NCBI GenBank assembly: GCA_022865365.1
Contig: JALHSW010000116.1
Coordinates: forward strand, 1-23,030
Origin: Acidimicrobiia bacterium
GTDB taxonomy: Bacteria > Actinomycetota > Acidimicrobiia > IMCC26256 > PALSA-555
DNA: 23,030 bases
Direction of reading: 5' to 3'
Positions within the stretch are counted from its first letter, which is position 1, and each line of letters begins with the position of its first letter. Both the position numbers and the translations under genes were made by a program. The notes beneath the pieces are model-generated. The model was given only the letters and a program-made list of their open reading frames with translations, searched no databases and was not told the DNA's origin. Positions 15,507-22,023 of this stretch are shown here, piece by piece.

Positions 15507-16927
15507 TCCTCGCTCGCTTCGAGTCGCTCGGCGGCGAGCTTCGACAGCTCGGAGAACGAGTCGTCGATGCCCACTTCGAGCACGTCGAGGTCGGGCCACA
15601 GGTCGCGGTCACCGAGGAGGCCGAGGTGGAGCTGGCCGCAGTACGACAGGATCGCCACACCCAGGTTGAGGTTCCTCGCGAGCGGCACCATCGGGTACGC
15701 CTCCAGCATCCGCGCGCCCATGCAGTAGAGCGGCGTCTGCGGACCGGGAACGTTGGTGCAGACGAGGTTCACGAGCCGCTGGTGATGCACGAGGCGTGCC
15801 GCGAGTCCCAGGAGGGTCGGAGCGGCGTACTCGGTGATCCCGAGCAGCGCGGCCGCGCCGACTGCCTGCTCGCGCTCCTTGAGCTCTGCGGTCGTCGCGG
15901 AGATCGTAGCCAGCCGCTCGAGTGGATCCGGTACACCCACCGGGATGGGCACGAACATCGCCGAGACGCGGTTGCCGAGCTGCATCTTGTGGCTGTCGTC
16001 ACGAACCGAGACGGGACAGAACACCTTCAGCACCAACTCGGGGTGCAGCTCCCCGCGCGTCTCGAGAAGCCGCGCGAGCCCGCCACCCACGCCGGCGAGG
16101 ATCACGTCGTTGATGGTGCCACCGAACGCGCGACGCACCTCCTTCACGTCGTCGAGTGACTCTCGCACCAGCCCGAAGCGCTTGCTCCGCCCGACGACCG
16201 GGTTGTTCAGCGACACCTTCGGCGCGACGAGCCCTCCTTCGGTGAGGGTGGCCAACGACCGAGCGAGCTCGCTCACGCGATCGGCCGCCCAACGCGGCAC
16301 CTCGGCGGCGCGGCGCGTGGCGTTCGCGACGGCCTGCGGCCCGGCGACCAGGTCCTTCACCGAGTCGATCAGCAGGCGCGCCGGAGGCGGCGGCGGCTCG
16401 GGCTGCCACTCCGGCGCGTCGAGGATCGTCGGCTCGGGCGTGAAGTCGAGCAGCACCGTGGCGACGTCGACACCCGAGACCCCGTCGACCATGGCGTGGT
16501 GCGTCTTCTGGATCATCCCGATGTGACCGTCCTCGACGCCCTCGACGAACCACAGCTCCCACAGCGGCCGGCTCCGATCGAGCAGCTGGGCCTGCACCCG
16601 CTCGAAGAGCGCGAGAAGCTGGGCGCGCGTGCCGGGAGCGGGGAGCGCGGTGAGGCGGACGTGGTAGCCGATGTCGAAGCGGTCGTCGTCGATCCAGATC
16701 GGCTCGCCGGCCTCGAGCGGCACGTGCTGGACCTTCTTGCGGAAGCGCGGGATGAGGTGGAGCCGTGAGGCAATGAGCTCGCGGACGTCGGCGAGTCGGA
16801 AGCGGCCATCGGGACCGACGAGCGGCCCCGCCTCGAAGACCGAGAGCGCCCCCACGTGCATCGGCGTCTCGAGCCGCTCCAGGCGCAGGAAGCTCGCGTC
16901 GAGGCCGGTCAGCCGGTCATAGGTCAC
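15503..16927 (-). CDS. Wax ester synthase/diacylglycerol acyltransferase (WS/DGAT) family protein
   Basis: A 474-residue O-acyltransferase that makes wax esters or triacylglycerol from acyl-CoA. It opens with DRLTGLDASFLRLE and PMHVGALSVFE (22-32), and has the catalytic HHAMVDG motif (143-149; HHxxxDG), PLWELWFVEG (121-130), GTINDVILAGVGGGL and NVPGPQTPLYCMGA in the C-terminal half, all typical of actinobacterial WS/DGATs. Length matches the family. GTG at 16927 with no strong ribosome binding site. It is the first gene of a four-gene run (acyltransferase, amidase, MBL-fold, M20 peptidase), and the gap upstream holds a repeat array. Confidence 0.94.
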   Translation of the reverse strand: MTYDRLTGLDASFLRLERLETPMHVGALSVFEAGPLVGPDGRFRLADVRELIASRLHLIPRFRKKVQHVPLEAGEPIWIDDDRFDIGYHVRLTALPAPGTRAQLLALFERVQAQLLDRSRPLWELWFVEGVEDGHIGMIQKTHHAMVDGVSGVDVATVLLDFTPEPTILDAPEWQPEPPPPPARLLIDSVKDLVAGPQAVANATRRAAEVPRWAADRVSELARSLATLTEGGLVAPKVSLNNPVVGRSKRFGLVRESLDDVKEVRRAFGGTINDVILAGVGGGLARLLETRGELHPELVLKVFCPVSVRDDSHKMQLGNRVSAMFVPIPVGVPDPLERLATISATTAELKEREQAVGAAALLGITEYAAPTLLGLAARLVHHQRLVNLVCTNVPGPQTPLYCMGARMLEAYPMVPLARNLNLGVAILSYCGQLHLGLLGDRDLWPDLDVLEVGIDDSFSELSKLAAERLEASEE

Positions 16928-17043
16928 CCGCGCAGGCTAGGCGGAGCGGCGCGGAAAGGAAACGGCGCCACCCCGCCAAACGCTCAGGCCTCACCCGAGC
17001 GCCCCGTCAGGTCTCGCTCGGGCACCCGATCAAGGCCTCGCTC

Positions 17044-17087
17044 AGGCGTCCGATCAGGCGTCCGATCAGGCGTCCGATCAGGCGTCC
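17044..17087. repeat. 12-bp tandem repeat carrying repeated stop codons at the end of the LPxTG gene
   Basis: AGGCGTCCGATC is repeated at 17044-17055, 17056-17067 and 17068-17079, with a partial fourth copy (17080-17087). Degraded relatives (for example around 16988, 17010 and 17030) continue towards the WS/DGAT gene. On the minus strand each unit reads GAC GCC TGA TCG in the frame of the LPxTG protein, so each unit gives an in-frame TGA; the true stop is the first, at 17078-17080. The rest of the gap (16928-17043) holds no gene that I can see. Confidence 0.9.
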
Positions 17088-17962
17088 AGCGACGGCCGGG
17101 GCCGACGGCCGCGCGACGCGAGCAGCGCGCCGATGCCGACCGCAGCGGCACCGAGGATGCCCAGCACCGTGGTCCCGGAGCCGGTGCGGGGCAGCGTCGG
17201 CGGCGGCGGCGACTGCGGCGGCGACTGGGGAACGACCTCGCCGAGCACCGGAGGGGGGCTCGTGGGCGGAGTGGTGGGCGGGCTCACCGGGGGCGCGTAC
17301 CGGTAGCAGACACGCACCGACGCCGAGGCGAACGTGTGGATCTGGGCCTCGATGTTCCCGCCGCCGCCCATGAACGTCTCGCCGATCACCGTCGACACGT
17401 GGAAGGCGAGCGTGCCCGGCCCGGTGAACGCGCCGAGCACGCCCGGGTCGGTGCTCGCGACGGGCGCCGCGGCGGCGTCCTGGGCGGTCGACGGCTGCGC
17501 GACCGCGCTGGGGCCGGCGAAGTCCAGCACGCCGTCGAACGCGGCGAGCGTCTGCATCGGCACACGCTCGATCGTGCCGGCGAGGGGCGCGGGCGACCCG
17601 AGGCCACCGGGGCTCGCGAAGGTGACCTGATACTCCATATGTGCGCCGAACGTCACCGCGGTCGGCGCGTGGTTCTCGAACAGCGCGTCGGTGTCGAGGT
17701 GCACGGCCTGGTCGGGCACGCTCACCTCGAGCAGGGTGCCGAGCGCCGAATCGAAGCGTGGGACCGTCATGTCGGCGTCGACCTCGGTTCGCTGACGCGC
17801 GAGCGCGGCATCGTGGCAGTCGGTGGCCTCGGTCGCCGGATCGGTCGCCGGATCGGCGGCCGCGAACTCGGGCGTGACGATGGTGGCGAGCGTGATGATC
17901 GTGACGAGCGCGGTGGCCGCGATGACCGCGACCATGGCGCGCGCGAACAAGCTTTGGAGCAT
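17078..17962 (-). CDS. LPxTG-anchored secreted protein with choice-of-anchor E-like domain
   Basis: A 294-residue surface protein. A signal peptide with a hydrophobic core (about 9-29) ends near PEFAAA (31-36). The mature part has VPRFDSALGTLLEVSV (67-82) and a HVSTVIGETFMGGGGNI segment (188-204), the pattern of choice-of-anchor E domains (beta-sandwich with variable C-terminal anchors). A Pro-rich spacer (223-256) leads to LPRTG (257-261), a hydrophobic helix (264-283) and a basic tail (SRGRRPRP), a complete sortase signal. It should be covalently linked to the cell wall; no sortase is in this window. The ATG at 17962 has a very strong GAGGAGG six bases upstream (17969-17975). The function is unknown. 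Confidence 0.85.
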   Translation of the reverse strand: MLQSLFARAMVAVIAATALVTIITLATIVTPEFAAADPATDPATEATDCHDAALARQRTEVDADMTVPRFDSALGTLLEVSVPDQAVHLDTDALFENHAPTAVTFGAHMEYQVTFASPGGLGSPAPLAGTIERVPMQTLAAFDGVLDFAGPSAVAQPSTAQDAAAAPVASTDPGVLGAFTGPGTLAFHVSTVIGETFMGGGGNIEAQIHTFASASVRVCYRYAPPVSPPTTPPTSPPPVLGEVVPQSPPQSPPPPTLPRTGSGTTVLGILGAAAVGIGALLASRGRRPRPSLDA

Positions 17963-18043
17963 TGGGTTCCTCCTCGACGCGTGTGGATGTGCGGTGAGGA
18001 CACGCGCCGGTCGCGCCCGTGACGACCGGACGCGTGCGGCAGT

Positions 18044-18586
18044 TCAGCCGAGGCGGACGAGGCTCGGCACCCGACACGCATCGGGCACACCGAACGTCCG
18101 CGCCAGCTCGTGCGCCCGCTTCGCGAGGATGCTGGCGCGCGCCGCGCCTTGGAATGCGGCGAGCGGGTGGCCGGATCGCACGAGTGTGCTCGCGTAGTCG
18201 GCCTCGTCGAGCACCTGCTCGAGCGCGGCGAGCCACTCGTCGACCTTCGCGACGTCGGCCTTCGGCGGCTTCGTCGACCGCAGCTCATCGAGCGCGTCCC
18301 GACCGATCCGGACGAGATCGTCGACGGCGTCCGCCGTCTCGGGTCCGTCGAGGCGGCGCAGCTTGACGCGACTCAGCTCGACGTTGGCCCGGCGGCAGAT
18401 GCCCCCGACCTCCTGGGTGTACTCGTGGTGGTCGAGGCGACCGCCCCCGCCACACGCGGTCGCGAGGAGCGCACCCGCCACCAACGCCCCGACGACCAAC
18501 CCGCCGACCCGCAGCCGCCCGACGCCCAACTCCCCGACGCGCAACCCGCCGACGCGCAACTGCCCGACGCCCATGCGCGCGATCAC
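18044..18586 (-). CDS. Putative lipoprotein with repeat-built signal peptide
   Basis: A 180-residue predicted lipoprotein. The lipobox LATAC puts the acylated Cys at residue 45, followed by GGGG. Before it, residues 5-44 are eight pentapeptides of the form L-x-V-G-x (for example LRVGG, LRVGE, LGVGR), coded by 15-bp DNA repeats. The mature part is helical, with HEYTQEVGGICRRANVEL (54-71) and PPKADVAKVDEWLAALE (108-124), and has two further cysteines, Cys64 and Cys171. It resembles the preceding gene product in order of motifs, so they are probably paralogues. The GTG at 18586 overlaps that gene's stop (GTGA); ATG at 18574 is an alternative that would leave a signal peptide of 40 residues. Function unknown. 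Confidence 0.75.
   Translation of the reverse strand: MIARMGVGQLRVGGLRVGELGVGRLRVGGLVVGALVAGALLATACGGGGRLDHHEYTQEVGGICRRANVELSRVKLRRLDGPETADAVDDLVRIGRDALDELRSTKPPKADVAKVDEWLAALEQVLDEADYASTLVRSGHPLAAFQGAARASILAKRAHELARTFGVPDACRVPSLVRLG
18455..18574 (-). repeat. 15-bp tandem repeats coding for a signal peptide
   Basis: Codons 5-44 of the lipoprotein form eight units of 15 bases. Several units are nearly identical (TTGCGCGTCGGCGGG, TTGCGCGTCGGGGAG, CTGCGGGTCGGCGGG), while the last three (LVVGA, LVAGA, LLATA) have drifted towards a hydrophobic core and the lipobox. The units read in phase with the codons, so gain or loss of a unit changes the signal peptide by exactly five residues. Confidence 0.85.
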
Positions 18587-19080
18587 GCTGCGAGCTGGCA
18601 ACCGTCGATTCCGAGCTTCGCGACGAGAACCGTCGCGCGTTGAGCGATGTCGTTCAGCTGTCGGACGAGCTTCTGATTCGCGCCGAGCGCGGTCTGGAAC
18701 GTGTCGTCGGGTGCTACCTCGTCGGCGAGGGACTGCAACCCGGCGCCATAGTCGGCGAGCGCGGCACCCAGCTTGTCGGCGTCGGCCGCGATTGCCTCGG
18801 GCGGCCTGAGCCCGTCGAGACCGTCCGAGAGGTCGTGCAGTCCATCGGCAGCCTGCGTGAGGTAGTCGCTCACCTTCGAGCCGGTGGCGCCGGGCGCCTG
18901 CGCCCGCTGCAGGTCGTTGCTCGCGCGTCCGAGCGTCACGCACTCGGCGTTCGCCCGCTTCGTGTACTCGGCCCGCGACAGGCGAGGGCCGTCGTCGCCT
19001 CCGCATCCCGCCGACCCGGCCACGAAGACCGCGGCGGCGGCGACAACGAGCGCGACACGCGCGCCATGCATGCTTCCCAT
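18583..19080 (-). CDS. Putative lipoprotein of unknown function
   Basis: A 165-residue predicted lipoprotein: basic N-terminus (HGAR), hydrophobic core (9-22) and lipobox AGSAGC with the modified Cys at residue 26, followed by GGDDGP. The mature part is mostly helical: EYTKRANAECVTLGRASNDL (38-57), GLHDLSDGLDGLRPPEAIAA (80-99), then further helices to DGCQLAA at the end. Two mature cysteines, Cys47 and Cys161, may form a disulfide. The same EYT...C, PP-motif and terminal Cys order recurs in the next gene. ATG at 19080, with another ATG three codons later as an alternative. It overlaps the following lipoprotein by 4 bases. I do not recognise a function. Confidence 0.8.
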   Translation of the reverse strand: MGSMHGARVALVVAAAAVFVAGSAGCGGDDGPRLSRAEYTKRANAECVTLGRASNDLQRAQAPGATGSKVSDYLTQAADGLHDLSDGLDGLRPPEAIAADADKLGAALADYGAGLQSLADEVAPDDTFQTALGANQKLVRQLNDIAQRATVLVAKLGIDGCQLAA

Positions 19081-19130
19081 CAGGGCCGAACGCTACCTGG
19101 GGGCACGGCACGAGCGTGGGCCGCCCCACC

Positions 19131-19159
19131 GGGCCGGGTACCCACGGGGCCGGGTACCC
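19131..19159. repeat. 13-bp direct repeat upstream of the acyl-CoA dehydrogenase
   Basis: GGGCCGGGTACCC occurs at 19131-19143 and again at 19147-19159, period 16. Each copy contains the palindrome GGGTACCC. The pair lies within the 87 bases between the divergent lipoprotein and acyl-CoA dehydrogenase starts and ends eight bases before the latter, so it could affect expression of either gene; no binding protein can be named. Confidence 0.75.
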
Positions 19160-19167
19160 TCGGCGAC

Positions 19168-20928
19168 GTGCTGTCCGACTACGCGTGCCATGAGGGGGCA
19201 ATCGGGCTCGACTGGTACGCCCTCGACCCGAACCTCCGGCTTCTTCTCGACCGGCTTCTGCCCGACGCGGCCGATCGGGCGTTCGCCGAGGAGCACGTCG
19301 CCCGTTTCGGAGAGCTCTGCGGGGGGCCGATCGCCCGCCGCGCCGAGATCAGCGACAAGCACGGGCCGACACTCCTCCGCTACGACCGCTGGGGCCTCGA
19401 GATCGACACGATCGAGCACCACCCCACCTGGACCGAGAACAAGGCCGACCTCGTGCGGGCCGGCTTCACCGGGCTGTCGCACCACGCCGGGCGCCCCGTC
19501 CCCGCGGTCGTGACTGCTGCGCTCTCGTACCTCGTGAGCCAGGCGGAGACCGCCATCTACTGCGGCCTCGGCATGACCTCGGGCGCCGCCGACATCGTCG
19601 AGCGCTACGCACCAGACGCGATTCGCGACGACATGGTCGGGCGGCTCACGAGCCTCGATCCCGACGAGGCGTGGGAAGGCGGCATGTTCCTGACCGAGCG
19701 CCAAGGGGGCAGCGACGTCGGGGCCAACACCACGCTTGCCGTTCCCGACGGCGACGAGTGGCGCCTGCACGGCGAGAAGCACTTCTGCTCCAACGTCGAC
19801 GCCGAGGTGTTCATCGTGCTGGCCCGCCCCGAAGGCGCATCCGACGGGGCGAGCGGCCTCGCGACGTTCATCGTGCCGCGGCTGCTCGCCGACGGCAGCC
19901 CGAACGGGTTCCGGATCCTGCGGCTCAAGCCCAAGCTCGGCACGGTGGCGGTCCCGACCGCGGAGGTAGAGCTCGACGGTGCGCGCGCCTGGATCGCCCG
20001 CGGGGCGAGCACCGCAGGCACGCACGACCAGCCACGCTCCGGCATCAACACGATGATGGAGATGGTCAACGGTTCGCGCTTCGGCGTCGCGCTCATGGGG
20101 CTGGGGATCCACCGCCGCTCGTTCCTCGAAGGCGCGATCTACGCAGCGCAGCGCGAGCAGTGGGGCCAGCGGATCGATCGCTACCCGCTCGTGCGCGAGA
20201 CGCTCGTCGACCTCATCGTGGAGCTCGAGGCCGGCACCGCGCTGACGTTCGAGTGCGCCGCGGCATCCCGTACCGCCGAGACCGAGGAGGAAGGGCGGGC
20301 GTTGCGCCGCATCCTCGTTCCCCTGGCGAAGATTCGTGCGACCCGTGAGGCGATCAGCGCGGCGAGCCAGTCCCTCGAGCTCCTCGGTGGCAACGGGTAC
20401 ATGGAGGACTGGCCGATGGCGCGCCAGCTGCGCGACGCGCAGTGCCACACGATCTGGGAGGGCACCGAGAACATCCTGTGCATCGACGTGCGCCGAGCGA
20501 TCAACAACGAGGGTGCCCACGTCGCACTGCTCGCGCGCGTCGAGCGAGCGCTCGCGAGCGCCGGCACCGGCACCGGCATTGGGGCGGTGCTCGCGCCGAT
20601 CGTCGACGCGGTGGCCGCGACCCTCGGTGAGGCACGCGAGGCGATCGACCATCTCGCCGATGTGTCCCACGAGCTAGAGCTGCTCCACGCCCGTCGGTTC
20701 TCGTACCTGTTGGCCGACCTCGTCGAGGGTGCGCTACTCCTCGACGAGGCGTCGTGGCAGCTCGCGCGCGACGGCGACGCCCGAAAAGCCGTCGTCGCCC
20801 GGCAGTTCGCACGGAAGCACCTCGCCCCTCCGCGGGTGCGCGGAATCCTCGACGACGACCGCACGGCGCTCGACCTCTTCGATCCCCTCGTTCGCTACGG
20901 CCCCGTCGAGCCCAAGACCGCCGCGTGA
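19168..20928 (+). CDS. Acyl-CoA dehydrogenase, AidB-like
   Basis: A 586-residue flavoprotein, longer than usual acyl-CoA dehydrogenases and matching the AidB/long-form branch. It has LTERQGGSDVGANTT (175-189, signature 1), WRLHGEKHFCSN (around 196-207), SGINTMMEMVNGSRFGVALMGLG in the middle, and LLGGNGYMEDWPMARQLRDAQ followed by IWEGTENIL with the likely catalytic-position Glu431. The C-terminal 130 residues form the extra helical domain seen in AidB. AidB itself binds DNA under alkylation stress; most relatives are probable acyl-CoA dehydrogenases. The GTG at 19168 is taken as start because upstream codons lie opposite the lipoprotein gene; the ribosome binding site is weak. It overlaps the next gene by 4 bases. 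Confidence 0.92.
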   Translation: MLSDYACHEGAIGLDWYALDPNLRLLLDRLLPDAADRAFAEEHVARFGELCGGPIARRAEISDKHGPTLLRYDRWGLEIDTIEHHPTWTENKADLVRAGFTGLSHHAGRPVPAVVTAALSYLVSQAETAIYCGLGMTSGAADIVERYAPDAIRDDMVGRLTSLDPDEAWEGGMFLTERQGGSDVGANTTLAVPDGDEWRLHGEKHFCSNVDAEVFIVLARPEGASDGASGLATFIVPRLLADGSPNGFRILRLKPKLGTVAVPTAEVELDGARAWIARGASTAGTHDQPRSGINTMMEMVNGSRFGVALMGLGIHRRSFLEGAIYAAQREQWGQRIDRYPLVRETLVDLIVELEAGTALTFECAAASRTAETEEEGRALRRILVPLAKIRATREAISAASQSLELLGGNGYMEDWPMARQLRDAQCHTIWEGTENILCIDVRRAINNEGAHVALLARVERALASAGTGTGIGAVLAPIVDAVAATLGEAREAIDHLADVSHELELLHARRFSYLLADLVEGALLLDEASWQLARDGDARKAVVARQFARKHLAPPRVRGILDDDRTALDLFDPLVRYGPVEPKTAA

Positions 20929-21470
20929 CGCTGCTGACTCCCACCACGGTGTGGCGGCTCGGGCCCCGGCTCGTGCTCGCGCTCGACGAGCGGCTCGGCC
21001 CCCCCGTCGACAGCTACATCAACGGCACTCAGACATGGCTCGTGCCCTTGCACGGCGACGACCCCGAGGCGGATCCACCGATTGTCGAGTGGCGCCTGCA
21101 CCCGGTGCCCGGATACCGGCAGCCGTCGGGCTGCTCGCACTACGACCTGTGGGACGAGGTCGTTGCCGGGCTGGGCAATGGTGGCGATCCCGAGTCGCTC
21201 GCACTCGGCGAGGAGCGGCGCAACCTCGCGTCGCTCTGGGAAGGACTCGAGGCCTTCCCCGCGTACGGCGACGAGGTCGAGCCCGCGACGCTGACCCGCG
21301 CGGTGACCGAACGGCTCGGTCTCGCACCGGACGCCGCCGGTCTCGTCGACCACGAACGCATCGGCGTGGCGTGGGAGCACGCGAAGGGACGGACCTCGAT
21401 CGTCGAGATGCTGCTCGCGGAGCTGGACGCAGCACAGCCAGCCGGCCCAGAGCCAGCCGGAGCGACGTGA
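20925..21470 (+). CDS. Conserved-looking protein of unknown function
   Basis: A 181-residue soluble protein that I do not recognise. The first half looks like a compact beta-rich domain (WRLGPRLVLALDERLG, residues 9-24; SYINGTQTWLVPL, 30-42; PIVEWRLHPVPGYRQP, 51-66) and the second half is helical and acidic (LWDEVVAGL, then LWEGLEAFPAY). The last residues are low-complexity Ala/Pro/Gly coded by a 15-bp repeat. It is not a shadow frame: it overlaps both neighbours by exactly 4 bases (GTGA at 20925-20928 and 21467-21470), so it is translated between the acyl-CoA dehydrogenase and pyrE. No signal peptide or membrane segment is visible. Confidence 0.78.
   Translation: MTLLTPTTVWRLGPRLVLALDERLGPPVDSYINGTQTWLVPLHGDDPEADPPIVEWRLHPVPGYRQPSGCSHYDLWDEVVAGLGNGGDPESLALGEERRNLASLWEGLEAFPAYGDEVEPATLTRAVTERLGLAPDAAGLVDHERIGVAWEHAKGRTSIVEMLLAELDAAQPAGPEPAGAT
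21436..21460 (+). repeat. 15-bp direct repeat at the 3' end of the unknown gene
   Basis: AGCCAGCCGG occurs at 21436-21445 and 21451-21460 with period 15, in phase with the codons. It codes for the Pro-Ala-Gly tail of the protein just before its stop and the start of pyrE. Confidence 0.8.
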
Positions 21471-21988
21471 CCGACCGGGGTGCCCTGGCTCGCCGGATCT
21501 TCACGGTGTCGCACCTCACCGGTACCTTCACGCTGCGTTCGGGCGCGGTCAGCCACGAGTACTTCGACAAGTACCTCTTCGAGAGTGATCCCGAGCTCAT
21601 CCGCGAGATCGCCGCCGCGCTCGCGCCGCTCGTGCCCCCCGGCACCGAAGCCCTGGCGGGGCTCGAGCTGGGCGGTGTGCCGCTCGCGGCGATGCTGTCA
21701 CAGGTGACCGGACTCCCGACGCTCTTCGTGCGCAAGGAGGCGAAGACGTATGGGACCTGTCGCCTGGCCGAGGGCGGCGAGCTCGACGGTCGCCGGGTCA
21801 CCGTCGTGGAGGACGTCGTGACCTCGGGCGGTCAAGTCGTGGCGAGCTGCGGCGACCTGCGCGAACGCGGCGCGATCGTCGAGCACGCGCTCTGCGTCAT
21901 CGACCGCGAGGCGGGTGGCCCCGACGCGCTCGGCGCGATCGGCGTGGAGCTCCGTCCGCTCTTCCGGATGCACGAGCTCCAGCCCTGA
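21467..21988 (+). CDS. pyrE: Orotate phosphoribosyltransferase
   Basis: A 173-residue type I phosphoribosyltransferase that joins orotate to PRPP in UMP synthesis. It has the orotate-side segment FTLRSGAVSHEYFDKYL (21-37), ELGGVPLAAML (67-77), FVRKEAKTYGT (87-97; the family usually has FVRKxxKxHG, so Tyr replaces His) and the PRPP loop VTVVEDVVTSGG (111-122). The strongly conserved RSG and FDK support OPRT over other phosphoribosyltransferases. The GTG at 21467 overlaps the unknown gene's stop. No other pyrimidine genes are present in the window. It is convergent with the Nudix gene, 35 bases away. Confidence 0.88.
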   Translation: MTDRGALARRIFTVSHLTGTFTLRSGAVSHEYFDKYLFESDPELIREIAAALAPLVPPGTEALAGLELGGVPLAAMLSQVTGLPTLFVRKEAKTYGTCRLAEGGELDGRRVTVVEDVVTSGGQVVASCGDLRERGAIVEHALCVIDREAGGPDALGAIGVELRPLFRMHELQP

Positions 21989-22023
21989 CGGACCGCACCC
22001 AGATCTTCGGGGGGCGGGGTCGC

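Noticed and set aside
12306..15728. An open frame of 1140 codons on the plus strand
   Set aside because: It runs opposite the M20, MBL-fold and amidase genes, is very rich in Arg, Pro, Ala and Asp without any domain pattern, and is explained by the high GC of the genes on the other strand.
17044..17087. CRISPR-like array
   Set aside because: Units are 12 bp and directly adjacent without unique spacers, and no cas genes are present. The same applies to the arrays at 3029, 8135 and 18455.
18640..19167. A possible long N-terminal extension of the acyl-CoA dehydrogenase
   Set aside because: The stretch lies opposite a convincing lipoprotein gene and has no family similarity; the GTG at 19168 gives the expected protein.
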